DNA from: CAIVND01 sp035532075
Lineage (GTDB): Bacteria; Actinomycetota; Acidimicrobiia; Acidimicrobiales; Bog-793
DNA: 64,000 bases
Assembly: GCA_035532075.1 (NCBI GenBank)
Contig: DATKRV010000006.1
Span: 7,722-71,721 of the forward strand
Direction of reading: 5' to 3'
The first letter of the stretch is position 1, and each line of letters opens with the position of its first letter. Below, piece by piece: positions 25,047 through 33,350 of this stretch. The notes below the pieces were generated by a model. The model had not been told where the DNA came from. It did no database searches and was given only the letters and a program-made list of their open reading frames with translations. Both the position numbers and the translations under genes were made by a program.

Positions 25047-25652
25047 TTGCGACGTCTTGTCCTCGCATCCGGCTCTGCCTCTCGCCTCTCGATTCTTCGC
25101 ACGGCGGGATTCGATCCTGAGGTGATTGTCGCCGATGTCAACGAGGATTGCGCAGAGACCGATGCCGGACGGATCGTTGATCTTCTCGCGAGACGAAAGG
25201 CGGAATCGGTCGCAGCCTCGTGTGGCGACGCGTTGGTGATTGGCTGTGACTCGCTGCTTGAGATCGACAATGATGCACTTGGCAAACCGGATTCCATCCA
25301 AACCGCGCATCGCAACTGGCAGCGACTGCGCAATTCGCGCGCCACATTGGTGACCGGTCATTGTCTGATCGATACGCGCACAGAAACGAGCGCGGACGAA
25401 GTTGTCAGGACCATCGTCACCTTTGGTTCACCGACTGAAGCTGAACTTGCAACCTATCTCGACACCGGAGAGTCGCTCAGGTGCGCAGGAGGATTTACCC
25501 TCGAGGGAATCGGAGCTGCTTTCATCGCGCGCGTCGACGGAGACGCACTCAACGTGATGGGATTTTCACCTCCGGCACTGCGTCGCCTGCTCCTCGCACT
25601 TGGCGTATCTCTTGAAGAGCTATGGCCACGAGGAGCTGCTTCACTACGATAG
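25047..25652 (+). CDS. maf: Maf-family nucleoside triphosphate pyrophosphatase
   Basis: A 201-residue protein starting at TTG: LRRLVLASGSASRLSILRTAGFD gives the ASGSxxR signature (here ASGSASR), with GDALVIGCDSLLEID for the catalytic Asp segment and YLDTGESLRCAGGFTLEGIG for the substrate loop. Maf proteins hydrolyse dTTP, UTP or modified nucleotides and can arrest septation. TAGGGT lies nine bases before the TTG. The C-terminal NVMGFSPPALRRLL matches the family ending. Confidence 0.9.
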   Translation: MRRLVLASGSASRLSILRTAGFDPEVIVADVNEDCAETDAGRIVDLLARRKAESVAASCGDALVIGCDSLLEIDNDALGKPDSIQTAHRNWQRLRNSRATLVTGHCLIDTRTETSADEVVRTIVTFGSPTEAELATYLDTGESLRCAGGFTLEGIGAAFIARVDGDALNVMGFSPPALRRLLLALGVSLEELWPRGAASLR

Positions 25653-25656
25653 GGAG
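25645..25656 (+). promoter_or_regulatory. Leaderless -10 element for the serine hydrolase
   Basis: TACGAT (25645-25650), six bases (AGGGAG), ATG 25657. The AGGGAG could also act as a ribosome-binding site. Confidence 0.45.
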
Positions 25657-26502
25657 ATGCGCGTCATCGGGACCGCGATCATCGGCGCAGTCATCGCCAT
25701 AGTCATCGCCATAGTTGGCGTGCTCTCATCTGTCTCGCCAGTGCGCGCTCCGGTCATGCATCTGCGCGTGACGACGACAACCACCCCGGTCGATGTCAAT
25801 CCGTTCACCTCTGCGCCACTCGCGGGTTACCTCAGGGGACGAGTCAATCTGGTCACTGCAGCGGTCTATGACGTGACGAGCGGGAAGACCTACCTCTACA
25901 ACCCGGGGGTGCACGAAGTGACTGCCTCGATGGTCAAGATCGACATCCTCGCCGCGCTCTTGCACGAGGTGCAGGGGGAGCATCGCGGACTCAGCGCGAT
26001 GGAGAGTTTACTTGCCTCGAAGATGGTCATCGGCTCGAACAACCGGGACGCGACCAAGCTGTGGAACGAGGTCGGCCAGCTTCCGGCGATGACTGCGTTT
26101 CATCAGGTGGTTGGATACCACCAGACGATCATGAGTTGGTCGTGGGGAGAGATTGAGACAACTCCGCTCGACGAGCTCGCCCTGTTGAAGGTCATCACGC
26201 TCCCGAATGCGATCCTCACCGATGCCTCGCGCGCTTACGAGGAGAGCCTGATGCAAAGCCCGGGTCTCTCCGAGCGCTTTGGCCTCGGTGATGGTCCGCC
26301 GGCGACCGCAACGATCGGACTCAAGGACGGTTACTTTCCCGAGAAGAAAACGGGCTGGCAGATCAACTCCGCCGGATACGTCCGTTTCAGCAGCCGTTTT
26401 TATCTTGCGGCGATCATGACCGCGGACAATCCGAACGAGACCTACGGAATCAACACGGTGGACAGTGTGGCAGAGATGATCTGGGGCAGTCTTCGGCCCT
26501 AA
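25657..26502 (+). CDS. Class-A beta-lactamase-like serine hydrolase, membrane-anchored
   Basis: A 281-residue extracytoplasmic protein. Residues 4-24 form a signal anchor (TAIIGAVIAIVIAIVGVL). The catalytic domain has the three penicillin-recognising motifs: S-x-x-K at Ser91-Lys94 (ASMVKIDI), an SNN box (GSNNRDAT) in place of SDN, and KTG (EKKTGWQ). The Glu166-containing omega loop of true class A enzymes is not obvious. It could be a peptidoglycan hydrolase or carboxypeptidase-like protein instead of a resistance enzyme. It has its own apparent start signal and is convergent with the fab operon. Confidence 0.8.
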   Translation: MRVIGTAIIGAVIAIVIAIVGVLSSVSPVRAPVMHLRVTTTTTPVDVNPFTSAPLAGYLRGRVNLVTAAVYDVTSGKTYLYNPGVHEVTASMVKIDILAALLHEVQGEHRGLSAMESLLASKMVIGSNNRDATKLWNEVGQLPAMTAFHQVVGYHQTIMSWSWGEIETTPLDELALLKVITLPNAILTDASRAYEESLMQSPGLSERFGLGDGPPATATIGLKDGYFPEKKTGWQINSAGYVRFSSRFYLAAIMTADNPNETYGINTVDSVAEMIWGSLRP

Positions 26503-26584
26503 CGACATCGTTTGGACAGCTCATCGCGTGGAGATCCCAGCTGTGGGTCGGTGCCGAGACAGACAGTTGAACCAGATAGTCGTC

Positions 26585-26658
26585 GAGTCAGGCAGTGCTG
26601 AATCAGGCAGTGCTGAGCCAGTCAGTGCTGAGCCAGTCAGTGCTGAGTCAGTCAGTGA
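26585..26658. repeat. 15-bp tandem repeat at the fabF 3' end
   Basis: Five units of a 15-base motif (consensus GAGYCAGTCAGTGCT) occupy 26585-26658, with unit starts at 26585, 26600, 26615, 26630 and 26645. The last unit contains the fabF stop codon (minus strand). The stretch separates two convergent genes. No spacer structure, so it is a minisatellite and not a CRISPR. Confidence 0.85.
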
Positions 26659-27850
26659 CCGGCGCGATCACGATGCAGCCGTTGTGACCGCCAAAGCCAA
26701 AGCTGTTCGAGAGGACCGGGCCCGGTGTGAAGGGGCGGCCGCTCTCTGTGACGACATCGATCGTGATCTCGGGGTCTTGCTCTTCACAGCCGATTGTCGG
26801 GGGGATCAGACCGCGCTCGATGGTGAGGCAGACGCAGACCGCCTCGATCGCTCCGGCCGCGCCGAGTGAGTGACCGGTGATCCCCTTGATCGAGGTCACG
26901 GGAGGCGTCTTGTCTCCGAAGACGTGGATGATCGCCTGTGACTCGGCGAGATCGTTCAACGGAGTAGAGGTGCCGTGTCCATTGATGTGAGTGATCTCGG
27001 AGGGCGTGATGCCGGCGTCGTCGAGAGCGAGTTCCATACAGCTGATCGCCCCGATTCCTCCCGGGGATGGAGCGGTGATGTGGTACGCGTCAGCGGTGGA
27101 GGCGGCTCCGGTGAGTTCAGCGTAGATGTGGGCTCCGCGCGCCTTCGCGTGCTCGTACTCTTCAAGAATCAATGCGGCTCCGCCCTCGGCGATAATAAAT
27201 CCATCGCGTCGCAAGTCGTACGGGCGAGAGATTCCCTCCGTCGACAGCGCGGTCATGTTCGAGAAGGCGACGAGGCCTATAGCGGGACGATCTCCGACTC
27301 CGGTCATCCCGGCCTCGGCCCCTCCCGTCACGACCGCGTCACAGCGGCCGTACTGGATCAATCGCAGGGCGTTTCCGATCGCGTGGGTACCAGAGGCGCA
27401 CGCGGTGACGACGGTCTCGCACGGACCGCGAAATCCAAAGCGCATCGAGATCGCCGCAGCTCCTGCGTTTGACATCATCATCGGCACGAGTCGGGGCGAG
27501 ACACGGCGCGCGCCCCGTTCGGCGAGATTCGTGATCTGTTCCTGGAGGGTCTCGAGGCCACCGACACCCGTTGCATAGATGACGCCGACGCGTGTCGGGT
27601 CGAGTCCGAGTTCGCCGGCGTCCTCGAGGGCCATCTTTGCGGAGGCCACCGAGAACTGCGCGAAGCGATCCGTCTGGCGTGCCTCCTTTGGGTCGAGATA
27701 GTCAAGCGGCTCGAAGTCCCTGACGTATCGATATCCGACCGGCGCCTCGCCGAACAATCCGTCGAAGAACCTGTCGAGTCCGCTCCCGACACACGAGACC
27801 ACACCAAGACCGGTGATGACCACCCGTCGCACGGGGATGTCCCTTGGCAT
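26648..27850 (-). CDS. fabF: 3-oxoacyl-ACP synthase II (beta-ketoacyl-ACP synthase, KAS II)
   Basis: A 400-residue condensing enzyme that elongates acyl-ACP with malonyl-ACP. The catalytic triad is visible: Cys151 in TACASGTHA, His in HINGHGTSTPLND, and His in GITGHSLGAAGAIEA. It opens RRVVITGLGVVSCVGSGLD. Its ATG shares one base with the acpP stop (TGATG). Last gene of fabD-fabH-fabG-acpP-fabF. The stop lies within the tandem repeat at 26585-26658. Confidence 0.96.
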   Translation of the reverse strand: MPRDIPVRRVVITGLGVVSCVGSGLDRFFDGLFGEAPVGYRYVRDFEPLDYLDPKEARQTDRFAQFSVASAKMALEDAGELGLDPTRVGVIYATGVGGLETLQEQITNLAERGARRVSPRLVPMMMSNAGAAAISMRFGFRGPCETVVTACASGTHAIGNALRLIQYGRCDAVVTGGAEAGMTGVGDRPAIGLVAFSNMTALSTEGISRPYDLRRDGFIIAEGGAALILEEYEHAKARGAHIYAELTGAASTADAYHITAPSPGGIGAISCMELALDDAGITPSEITHINGHGTSTPLNDLAESQAIIHVFGDKTPPVTSIKGITGHSLGAAGAIEAVCVCLTIERGLIPPTIGCEEQDPEITIDVVTESGRPFTPGPVLSNSFGFGGHNGCIVIAPVTD

Positions 27851-28089
27851 CAGAGCTTATTGGTGACCAGATCGTAGGCCTGACCAATTGTGGTGACGCC
27901 CTCGAGCTCGGATTCTTCGACGGAGATGTCGAAGGTCTCTTCGAGCGCCATCACGAACTCGACGAGATCAAGGCTGTCCGCATCTAGGTCCTCGGAGAAG
28001 CGCGCCTCGAGGGTGACCTTCTCCGCGGGAACCTGCAGAACTTCGACGGCGCATGCCTTGAACTTCTCGAGGGTGGCGTCATCTGCCAT
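27850..28089 (-). CDS. acpP: Acyl carrier protein
   Basis: A 79-residue acidic protein with the phosphopantetheine site DADSLDLVEFVMALEE (Ser in DSLDLVE). The start at ATG 28089 has AAAGGAG eight bases upstream; the longer frame adds unrelated residues. It carries the growing acyl chain for the flanking fab enzymes. A 165-base gap from fabG, containing AT-rich promoter-like sequence, suggests that acpP-fabF also has its own promoter. Confidence 0.95.
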   Translation of the reverse strand: MADDATLEKFKACAVEVLQVPAEKVTLEARFSEDLDADSLDLVEFVMALEETFDISVEESELEGVTTIGQAYDLVTNKL

Positions 28090-28254
28090 GGTGTGCTCCT
28101 TTGCTCTGCGACCGTCTCCGCGAATCGCGGACGCGGTCATCGTTATGTGGATAAAACGTAGATCAATTGTGGTACAAACCGTGCACTCCCGGGCGGGTCA
28201 CGGTCATATTTCCCGCCCGTTGCGAGACATTTCGGGAAAACGCAGTGGGATCTG
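28090..28254 (-). promoter_or_regulatory. Probable internal promoter region for acpP-fabF
   Basis: The fabG-acpP gap is the only sizeable gap in the operon. On the minus strand it has an AT-rich tract with TTGTACC and TTGATC followed by TTTTATCCACATAACG, then the hairpin TCCGCG-AAT-CGCGGA, then the acpP ribosome-binding site. Exact -35/-10 assignment is uncertain. Confidence 0.4.
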
Positions 28255-28998
28255 CTAATTCCCCATACCGAGCCCTCCATCGATCGCGAGGATCGTTCCG
28301 GTGACGTATCCACCAAGCGGGTTCGTCAGGTAGACAACACCGGCCGCGACCTCCTCAGGCGTGCCGAGTCTGCCAAGTGGCACGTTTGCCCCAAGACCAT
28401 CTCTCTGCGTGGCGCTGATCGCGGCGGTCATGTCGGTGTCGATCAGACCAGGAGCGATCACGTTGACGGTAATGTTCCGACTTGCCACCTCCCGGCTCAG
28501 CGCGCGCGCGAATCCGATCAGTCCGGCCTTGGCAGCAGAGTAGTTCGTCTGTCCCGCGTTCCCGGTCATCGCCACCACCGAGCCGATCAGGACGATTCTT
28601 CCTCCCCGTGCTCGGATCATTCCTGAGATCGCGCGCCGCGCGACGCGATAGACAGCGGTGAGATTGGTATCAATGACGTTTGCCCAACGCTCCTCGTTCA
28701 TTCTCAACAACAGCGCGTCGTCAGTAATGCCGGCCGAACAGACGAGAAGCTCGACCGGGCCCGCAACCGCCTCGATCTCACCAAAGGTGCGCTCGACGTC
28801 TGCTGGACTCGTCACGTCGCAGTGGATGGCGACGAGTGGATGTGTATCACGAGGTCCCTCAAGATCCGCTGGAGCAGCGTTCTTGTAGGTGACAAAGACC
28901 CGGTCTCCACCGGCTTGGAGGGCGCGCGCCGTGGCGAGCCCGATGCCGCGCGAACCGCCAGTGACGAGCGCGACGCGGGCCGTCGCCAGATTGCTCAT
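28255..28998 (-). CDS. fabG: 3-oxoacyl-ACP reductase
   Basis: A 247-residue SDR that reduces 3-ketoacyl-ACP with NADPH. TGGSRGIGLATA gives the cofactor motif, LVCSAGIT the NAG-like box, RIVLIGSVVAMTGNAGQTNYSAAKAGL contains the catalytic Ser and YxxxK (split: LIGSVVAMTG, NYSAAKAGL), and NVIAPGLIDTDMT follows. ATG 28998 overlaps the fabH stop (ATGA). Confidence 0.94.
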   Translation of the reverse strand: MSNLATARVALVTGGSRGIGLATARALQAGGDRVFVTYKNAAPADLEGPRDTHPLVAIHCDVTSPADVERTFGEIEAVAGPVELLVCSAGITDDALLLRMNEERWANVIDTNLTAVYRVARRAISGMIRARGGRIVLIGSVVAMTGNAGQTNYSAAKAGLIGFARALSREVASRNITVNVIAPGLIDTDMTAAISATQRDGLGANVPLGRLGTPEEVAAGVVYLTNPLGGYVTGTILAIDGGLGMGN

Positions 28999-29927
28999 CT
29001 GCACTCACCCCACCTGACAATTGTCGAGGCCCAGGTCATTCCGGCTCCGAATCCCGACATAAGCACGTAGTCGCCATCGTGGAGCCTTCCGGCCTCTGTC
29101 GCATCGCACAGTGCGAGCGGGATCGACGCCGCACTGGTATTTCCGGTCCGGTCGAGGACGATCGCGGTCTGTCCGAGATCGAACCCGATGCGCGCGTTGA
29201 CGGCCTCGATGATCCGGAGGTTGGCCTGGTGCGGGACGAACAGCGCGATGTCGGCGGGTTTCAAATCCGCTCGTTCGAGCACCGCGGTGATTGAGTCGAC
29301 CTCGGCGCGCACCGCGCGACGGAACACCTCGCGCCCCTCCATCTGAATGAAGCCGCCGTGATTCTGATAGAGAAGGTCAGTGAATGCTCCGTCGACGCCG
29401 AGGTCATAGGAGACGATGAAATTCTCCGTCTTGTCGTTGGCACGGATGATCAGTGCCGCCGCCGCATCACCAAACAGGACCGCAGTGGAGCGATCCTCCT
29501 GGTCGGTGACGCTCGATAGGGTGTCGGCACCGATCACCAGCGCGCAGCGATGGCCCATGCGCAACAGGCCGTCCGCGGTGACGAGCGCGTAGACGAAGCC
29601 GGCACAGGCCGCATTCAGGTCGAACGCTCCACCGCTCAGACCAAGTTTTGCGTGCACGAGGGAGGAGGTGGCGGGGATCGCGCGATCCGGCGTCGAGGTG
29701 GCGATGATCAACAGGTCGATCTCGTCACCGGTGAGGCCGGCACGTTCGATTGAGCGCTGACCTGCGACGATTGCCAATGCCGAGGTCGGCCCACCCATTC
29801 GACGCTCTCGGATCCCGGTGCGCTCAACGATCCATGTGTCCGAGGTGTCGAGTCTTTTCTCGAAATCTTTGTTGGTGACAACGAGTTCGGGTAAAGAGGC
29901 ACCCCACCCGATAATCGATCCACCCAT
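28995..29927 (-). CDS. fabH: 3-oxoacyl-ACP synthase III (KAS III)
   Basis: A 310-residue enzyme that starts fatty-acid synthesis by condensing acyl-CoA with malonyl-ACP. Catalytic Cys108 in LNAACAGFVYAL, His in FVPHQANLRIIEA and Asn in DRTGNTSAASIPLAL. The N-terminal WIVERTGIRERR matches the family. The start overlaps the fabD stop by one base. KAS III chain-start preference (straight or branched) cannot be read from the sequence by eye. Confidence 0.95.
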   Translation of the reverse strand: MGGSIIGWGASLPELVVTNKDFEKRLDTSDTWIVERTGIRERRMGGPTSALAIVAGQRSIERAGLTGDEIDLLIIATSTPDRAIPATSSLVHAKLGLSGGAFDLNAACAGFVYALVTADGLLRMGHRCALVIGADTLSSVTDQEDRSTAVLFGDAAAALIIRANDKTENFIVSYDLGVDGAFTDLLYQNHGGFIQMEGREVFRRAVRAEVDSITAVLERADLKPADIALFVPHQANLRIIEAVNARIGFDLGQTAIVLDRTGNTSAASIPLALCDATEAGRLHDGDYVLMSGFGAGMTWASTIVRWGECR

Positions 29928-31177
29928 CAGGACTCCTTTATCGACATCGCGGACTCTTGTGTGGTTCTCAGCCAGGCGACCGGTTGACCCGTGACGACGC
30001 GTTCACCCGCGAGCACAATGATGCCCTGTAATTCACCGGCGAATGGTGACCTGATCTCGATTTCGCCCGCCCAGCCGACGAGATCTCCGACGCCCAGCGA
30101 AATGACCCCCCGTGTTGCCGCTGCCCTCGAGAGCGTCGGAGCGGCCTCAATGAGGTCGGAGGCGGGTCGGAAGGGCCCGGTCGCCGGAGCGACGATCAGG
30201 CGCTCGGTCATCACGAAGCCGGCAGTGCGCTCGAGTTCCCGAACAGAGGCGGCCTCGGTTCCGGCGATGACGTCGACGAGCGCCTCGAGTTCCTCGGGAG
30301 TGGCCACATTCAATGCGGTGATCCCTTGGCTGATCGACCGTTTCACGAGTCCGGTCAGCACCGCGCCCGCGCCGAGTTCGACAAAGGTGCGCACTCCGGA
30401 CTCATAGAGTGTTTGAAGGCTCTGGTGCCAGCGCACCGGACTACACAGCTGCGCGGAGAGAAGACCGGGCCATTCGTCTGGGTCTTCATGGATGCGGGCA
30501 TCGACATTGGCAACCACGGGCGGATCCGGTTCGCGAAACGAGACGCCAGCGAGAGCCTTGCGCAGGAGGTCTCGGGCCGGAGCCATATACGGCGTGTGAA
30601 AGGCGCCACCGACCGGGAAGGACATCACCCGCTTGGCACCGAGTTCCTTGGCGATCTCCGCCGCGCGCAGGAGGTCATCGGGAGCGCCTGCAATCACGAT
30701 CTGGCCCGGTGCATTGAAATTCGCGATCCAGACATCGCCCTCGGCGCGCATGCACGCCGCCTCGGCGCTGTCATCGTCAAGGCCGAGGATAGCCATCATC
30801 GTGCCACTCGATTTTGTCGCCGCATCTTTCATTGCGAGGCCGCGCTCGTTGACGAGTCGGACACCGTCGTCGAACGAGAGCGCCCCCGAGGCAACCAGGG
30901 CGCTGTACTCGCCGAGCGAGTGTCCTGCACACATCGTTGGGGTGATGCCGAGGCGCTCCGTCGCATCCAGAATGACCAGGCTGAGCACGAAGGTTGCCAG
31001 CTGCGCGTTCTCGGTGCTTGTCAAGCTCTCCTGGTCCATCCCAAGAAGGAGATGGGCGACGTCGCGGCCGACTGCTTCGCTCGCCTGTTCGACCAGTTCG
31101 AAGGAGGGATGGTCCACCCAACTCGATCCCATGCCATGGCGCTGCGAACCCTGACCCGGGAAGGTGAACGCCAGCAA
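29927..31177 (-). CDS. fabD: Malonyl-CoA:ACP transacylase with C-terminal biotinyl/lipoyl-like domain
   Basis: About 416 residues. The first 310 are a standard FabD: LAFTFPGQGSQRHGMGSSW, GHSLGEYSALVASG with the catalytic Ser (about residue 87), GAFHTPYMAPARDLL with His, and VELGAGAVLTGLVKR. The last 100 residues are extra and look like a half-barrel biotinyl/lipoyl-attachment domain: GVGDLVGWAGEIEIRSPFAG, then GIIVLAGERVVTGQPVAWLR. There is no MKM or DKA lysine at the turn, so it is probably not modified. I choose TTG 31177, with GGAGGGAG upstream, because FabD normally begins LLAFTFPGQGSQ; longer starts reach 31225. First gene of the fab operon. Confidence 0.9.
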   Translation of the reverse strand: MLAFTFPGQGSQRHGMGSSWVDHPSFELVEQASEAVGRDVAHLLLGMDQESLTSTENAQLATFVLSLVILDATERLGITPTMCAGHSLGEYSALVASGALSFDDGVRLVNERGLAMKDAATKSSGTMMAILGLDDDSAEAACMRAEGDVWIANFNAPGQIVIAGAPDDLLRAAEIAKELGAKRVMSFPVGGAFHTPYMAPARDLLRKALAGVSFREPDPPVVANVDARIHEDPDEWPGLLSAQLCSPVRWHQSLQTLYESGVRTFVELGAGAVLTGLVKRSISQGITALNVATPEELEALVDVIAGTEAASVRELERTAGFVMTERLIVAPATGPFRPASDLIEAAPTLSRAAATRGVISLGVGDLVGWAGEIEIRSPFAGELQGIIVLAGERVVTGQPVAWLRTTQESAMSIKES

Positions 31178-31430
31178 CTGATCTGCTCCCTCCACGACGA
31201 TGCAATCGAATGCGCACGGACGCATCCTGCCCGACTCAAAAAAATCCCTACTCTCGAACCACCTCTGAGCTGTCGAACCACTCAGACCATCTATTAGACC
31301 TCGAGGGAGCCAAGATGGTTACATCGGGGCCATTCGCATCCGTTCCCACACGAGCGGGAAAACCGCCGACTGCAGGCGTTGTTGAGCGGATTTTCCCATT
31401 CAACGCGGCGAAATCGGTCGGTCCGGGGAG
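31178..31430 (-). promoter_or_regulatory. fab operon upstream region with repeats
   Basis: TCGAACCAC is repeated at 31254-31262 and 31273-31281 (19-base period). An imperfect palindrome of 24 bases with arms GTTGA/TCAAC spans 31381-31404, and an A7 run (T7 on the minus strand) lies at about 31239-31245. These are candidate sites for a lipid-responsive regulator of the fab operon or a terminator for the upstream LLM gene. Roles are inferred only from position. Confidence 0.35.
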
Positions 31431-32393
31431 CTATCGGATGATCTTGGCCAGCGTTTCACCGGCGAGAGCGAGGATGTCGAGGTCATCGGGGTCGGGCATG
31501 TTGAAGATCATCCCGGTCAGCCCGGCATCGAGATAGCCACTGATCTGTTCGCAGACCGCGTCGGGATCGCCGATCGTCGCGTACGCGCGTAGCCGATCTT
31601 CGTCCATGTTGCGCACCTTCGCGAGCCGTTGCGCCTTTTGTTCGGCCTCTGCGTTGGTGCTGGCGATGACGAGTCCTCCAAGGCGGGTCTTGGCGATCTC
31701 TGTCGGATCGCGGCCGATCGTCTCGCAGTGGTCCTCGAGGACGCCGATCTTGTGACGGATGGTCTCTCGGTTGCCAAACAGATTGCAGGCATCCGCGTAC
31801 TTCGCAACAAGCGCAAGGGTGCGCGTCTCTCCACTTCCACCGATGAGAATCGGAATACCGGTCTTTTGGACCGGACGGGGGATATTGCGCGCCTCGTCGA
31901 TGGTGTAGTAGCGCCCGGTGAAGCTCGGCCGGTCCTCGGTGAACATCAGGCGACAGATCTGCACGGACTCTTCGAGGCGGTCCATGCGTTCTTTGACCGA
32001 GGGAAAGTCGAAACCGTAGCCGCGGTGCTCGACATCGTGCCATGCCGCGCCAATCCCGAGGATTGCTCTGCCCGCAGATATCACATCGAGCGTCGTCACC
32101 TGTTTGGCAAGCAGCGCGGGGTTGCGGTAGGTGACGCCGGTGACGAGTGTCCCAAGTGAGATGTTCTCGGTTCGCGCGGCGATACCGCCAAGCAGGGTGT
32201 AGGCCTCGAACATGGGCTCGGTCTCTGGCGCCATGATGGGGATCTGGTAGAAGTGATCCATCACCCAGAGTGAGTCGAATCCCGCACGTTCCGCGACCCC
32301 AGCGATCTCGGCGACCTTGGTGAATAGGTCGAGATCGGTGATGTTCGCGAAAGTGAAGCTCGGAATCTGTAGTCCGATACGCGTGACGTTCAT
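31431..32393 (-). CDS. LLM-class F420-dependent oxidoreductase
   Basis: A 320-residue luciferase-like TIM barrel. Typical segments: GFDSLWVMDHFYQIP near residue 40, LGTLVTGVTYRNPALLAKQ, ISAGRAILGIGAAWHDVEHR, and PILIGGSGETRTLALVAKYAD. The pattern WHDVEHRGYGFDFPSVKERM is characteristic of F420-dependent members in actinobacteria. Substrate unknown. GGAGGCGAC lies just before the ATG. It is separated from the fab operon by about 250 bases and probably is its own unit. Confidence 0.88.
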   Translation of the reverse strand: MNVTRIGLQIPSFTFANITDLDLFTKVAEIAGVAERAGFDSLWVMDHFYQIPIMAPETEPMFEAYTLLGGIAARTENISLGTLVTGVTYRNPALLAKQVTTLDVISAGRAILGIGAAWHDVEHRGYGFDFPSVKERMDRLEESVQICRLMFTEDRPSFTGRYYTIDEARNIPRPVQKTGIPILIGGSGETRTLALVAKYADACNLFGNRETIRHKIGVLEDHCETIGRDPTEIAKTRLGGLVIASTNAEAEQKAQRLAKVRNMDEDRLRAYATIGDPDAVCEQISGYLDAGLTGMIFNMPDPDDLDILALAGETLAKIIR

Positions 32394-32806
32394 GTCGCCT
32401 CCCGAGTTGCACCGGTCGGGCTGACTGGCGCTGATATTCGTATTATTTGTTTTGAATGAACTTTTGGCGATGCTGGCCCCGACTTTTTTCGTGCCCGGCC
32501 GGGATTCGCACTCCCGCCAACATCATCCGGCCCCATCCAGCTAGTCCGGCTCGTCCGGCAGGGTCAAGGTAGAAGGCTAATCCCGGTGGGCGCGCGCTGC
32601 TCCTTGGCAGGCTGTCCGGAGGAATCCGCGAACGCCGGTGACCACGGTGTGACACATCTGATCGGCGGCGGCGATGCGCTTACCATGGGGTCATCGGGTG
32701 CGCGTCACCCAAACCGTCTTGACCGAGGCGCCGGCGGGCCCGCGCCTTCGCCACTGAGGGCAAGAGGTGGCGTAGCGACTGGGCTTGGCGCCATCTGGAG
32801 GAACAC
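32394..32806. other. Intergenic region holding the left tRNA-Leu-like relic
   Basis: The first 70 bases contain an AT-rich minus-strand promoter for the LLM gene (TAATACGAATAT-like). At 32491-32506, GTGCCCGGCCGGGATT closely matches the 3' end of tRNA-Leu at 38715-38731 (15 of 17 with one gap). The remainder has no supported gene. Confidence 0.45.
32491..32506. repeat. Degenerate tRNA-Leu 3'-end copy (candidate att site)
   Basis: Read on the minus strand, AATCCCGGCCGGGCAC resembles the T-arm and acceptor 3' half of tRNA-Leu(CAA). No complete cloverleaf can be folded here, so it is a fragment, consistent with the far attachment site of a region inserted at tRNA-Leu. Confidence 0.45.
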
Positions 32807-33350
32807 ATGACCGTTCCGGACGAATCAAGGTCGCCTGCATCACCGCCAGTATCAATCGAGACTGCGATGCGCGCACCGTCTCTGGTACCGAGTGAGCCGG
32901 CGAAGCCCGTGCCAACGTCGCCTCCGGTCACTGCGGCCAGTCAAGGGACGAGACCCTCACGAGTCGTCGGGAAGACTCGCAGCCCATGGGGTGTGAGTTG
33001 CTCAGCCTCACGATCATTTAACCGTTCATTTGGTACTTCAAGCTGAACAAGGAGCTGCGCGACTTCGATCCATTATTCGACGTGCAGCCCGGTCTCTCCG
33101 TGTTGGCGATCTCGCTTGGAACGCTGGTGATCTTTCTTTTTCCTTTGCTCTCGAGGGCTCACACGGCGATCGGCATACAGTAGACACAAAGGCTTGCTGG
33201 GAACCGTGCTCGATGCTCGTTCTTGCTTTCCTAGATCTGGCACTGTCCGGCATGGCCTACATCGAGTCTCAAATGAATCTCAAATGAATCTCAAATGAAT
33301 CTCAAATGAATAAGGTGTGGGAGCTGTACGTCAAATCGCGCGAGGGCACG
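32807..33350 (+). pseudogene. DUF4234-like membrane protein, broken by frameshifts, a stop and a repeat expansion
   Basis: Pieces of one protein appear in three frames: N-terminus MTVPDESRSPASPPVS to KTRSPWGV (frame of 32807), then FIWYFKLNKELRDFDP and GLSVLAISLGTLVIF (from about 33022), then MLVLAFLDLALSGMAYIESQ and NKVWELYVKSREGTP (about 33205-33350). The order matches DUF4234-type actinobacterial proteins (RSPWGV..., WY.K.N.EL.DF, ...NKVWE). Lesions: a frameshift near 33000, TAA at 33019, a second frameshift between about 33150 and 33205, and four copies of an 11-base unit at 33268-33311 that introduce a TGA. The gene is dead. Confidence 0.7.
33268..33311 (+). repeat. 11-bp tandem repeat, four copies
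   Basis: CTCAAATGAAT occurs four times without interruption (33268, 33279, 33290, 33301). One copy restores the ancestral reading ESQMNKVWE; the three extra copies add 33 bases and an in-frame TGA. It is a replication-slippage scar inside the DUF4234-like pseudogene. Confidence 0.9.

Noticed and set aside
26585..26658. Possible CRISPR array
   Set aside because: Tandem units abut with no spacers; also true for the 11-bp repeat at 33268-33311.
26528..26869. Plus-strand ORF encoding a pentapeptide (SGSAE/PVSAE) repeat
   Set aside because: The repeat is a read-through of the 15-bp minisatellite and the rest is antisense to fabF.
32491..32570. Complete tRNA on the minus strand
   Set aside because: Only a T-arm/acceptor-like 3' half is present; no matching 5' acceptor strand or anticodon stem can be folded.
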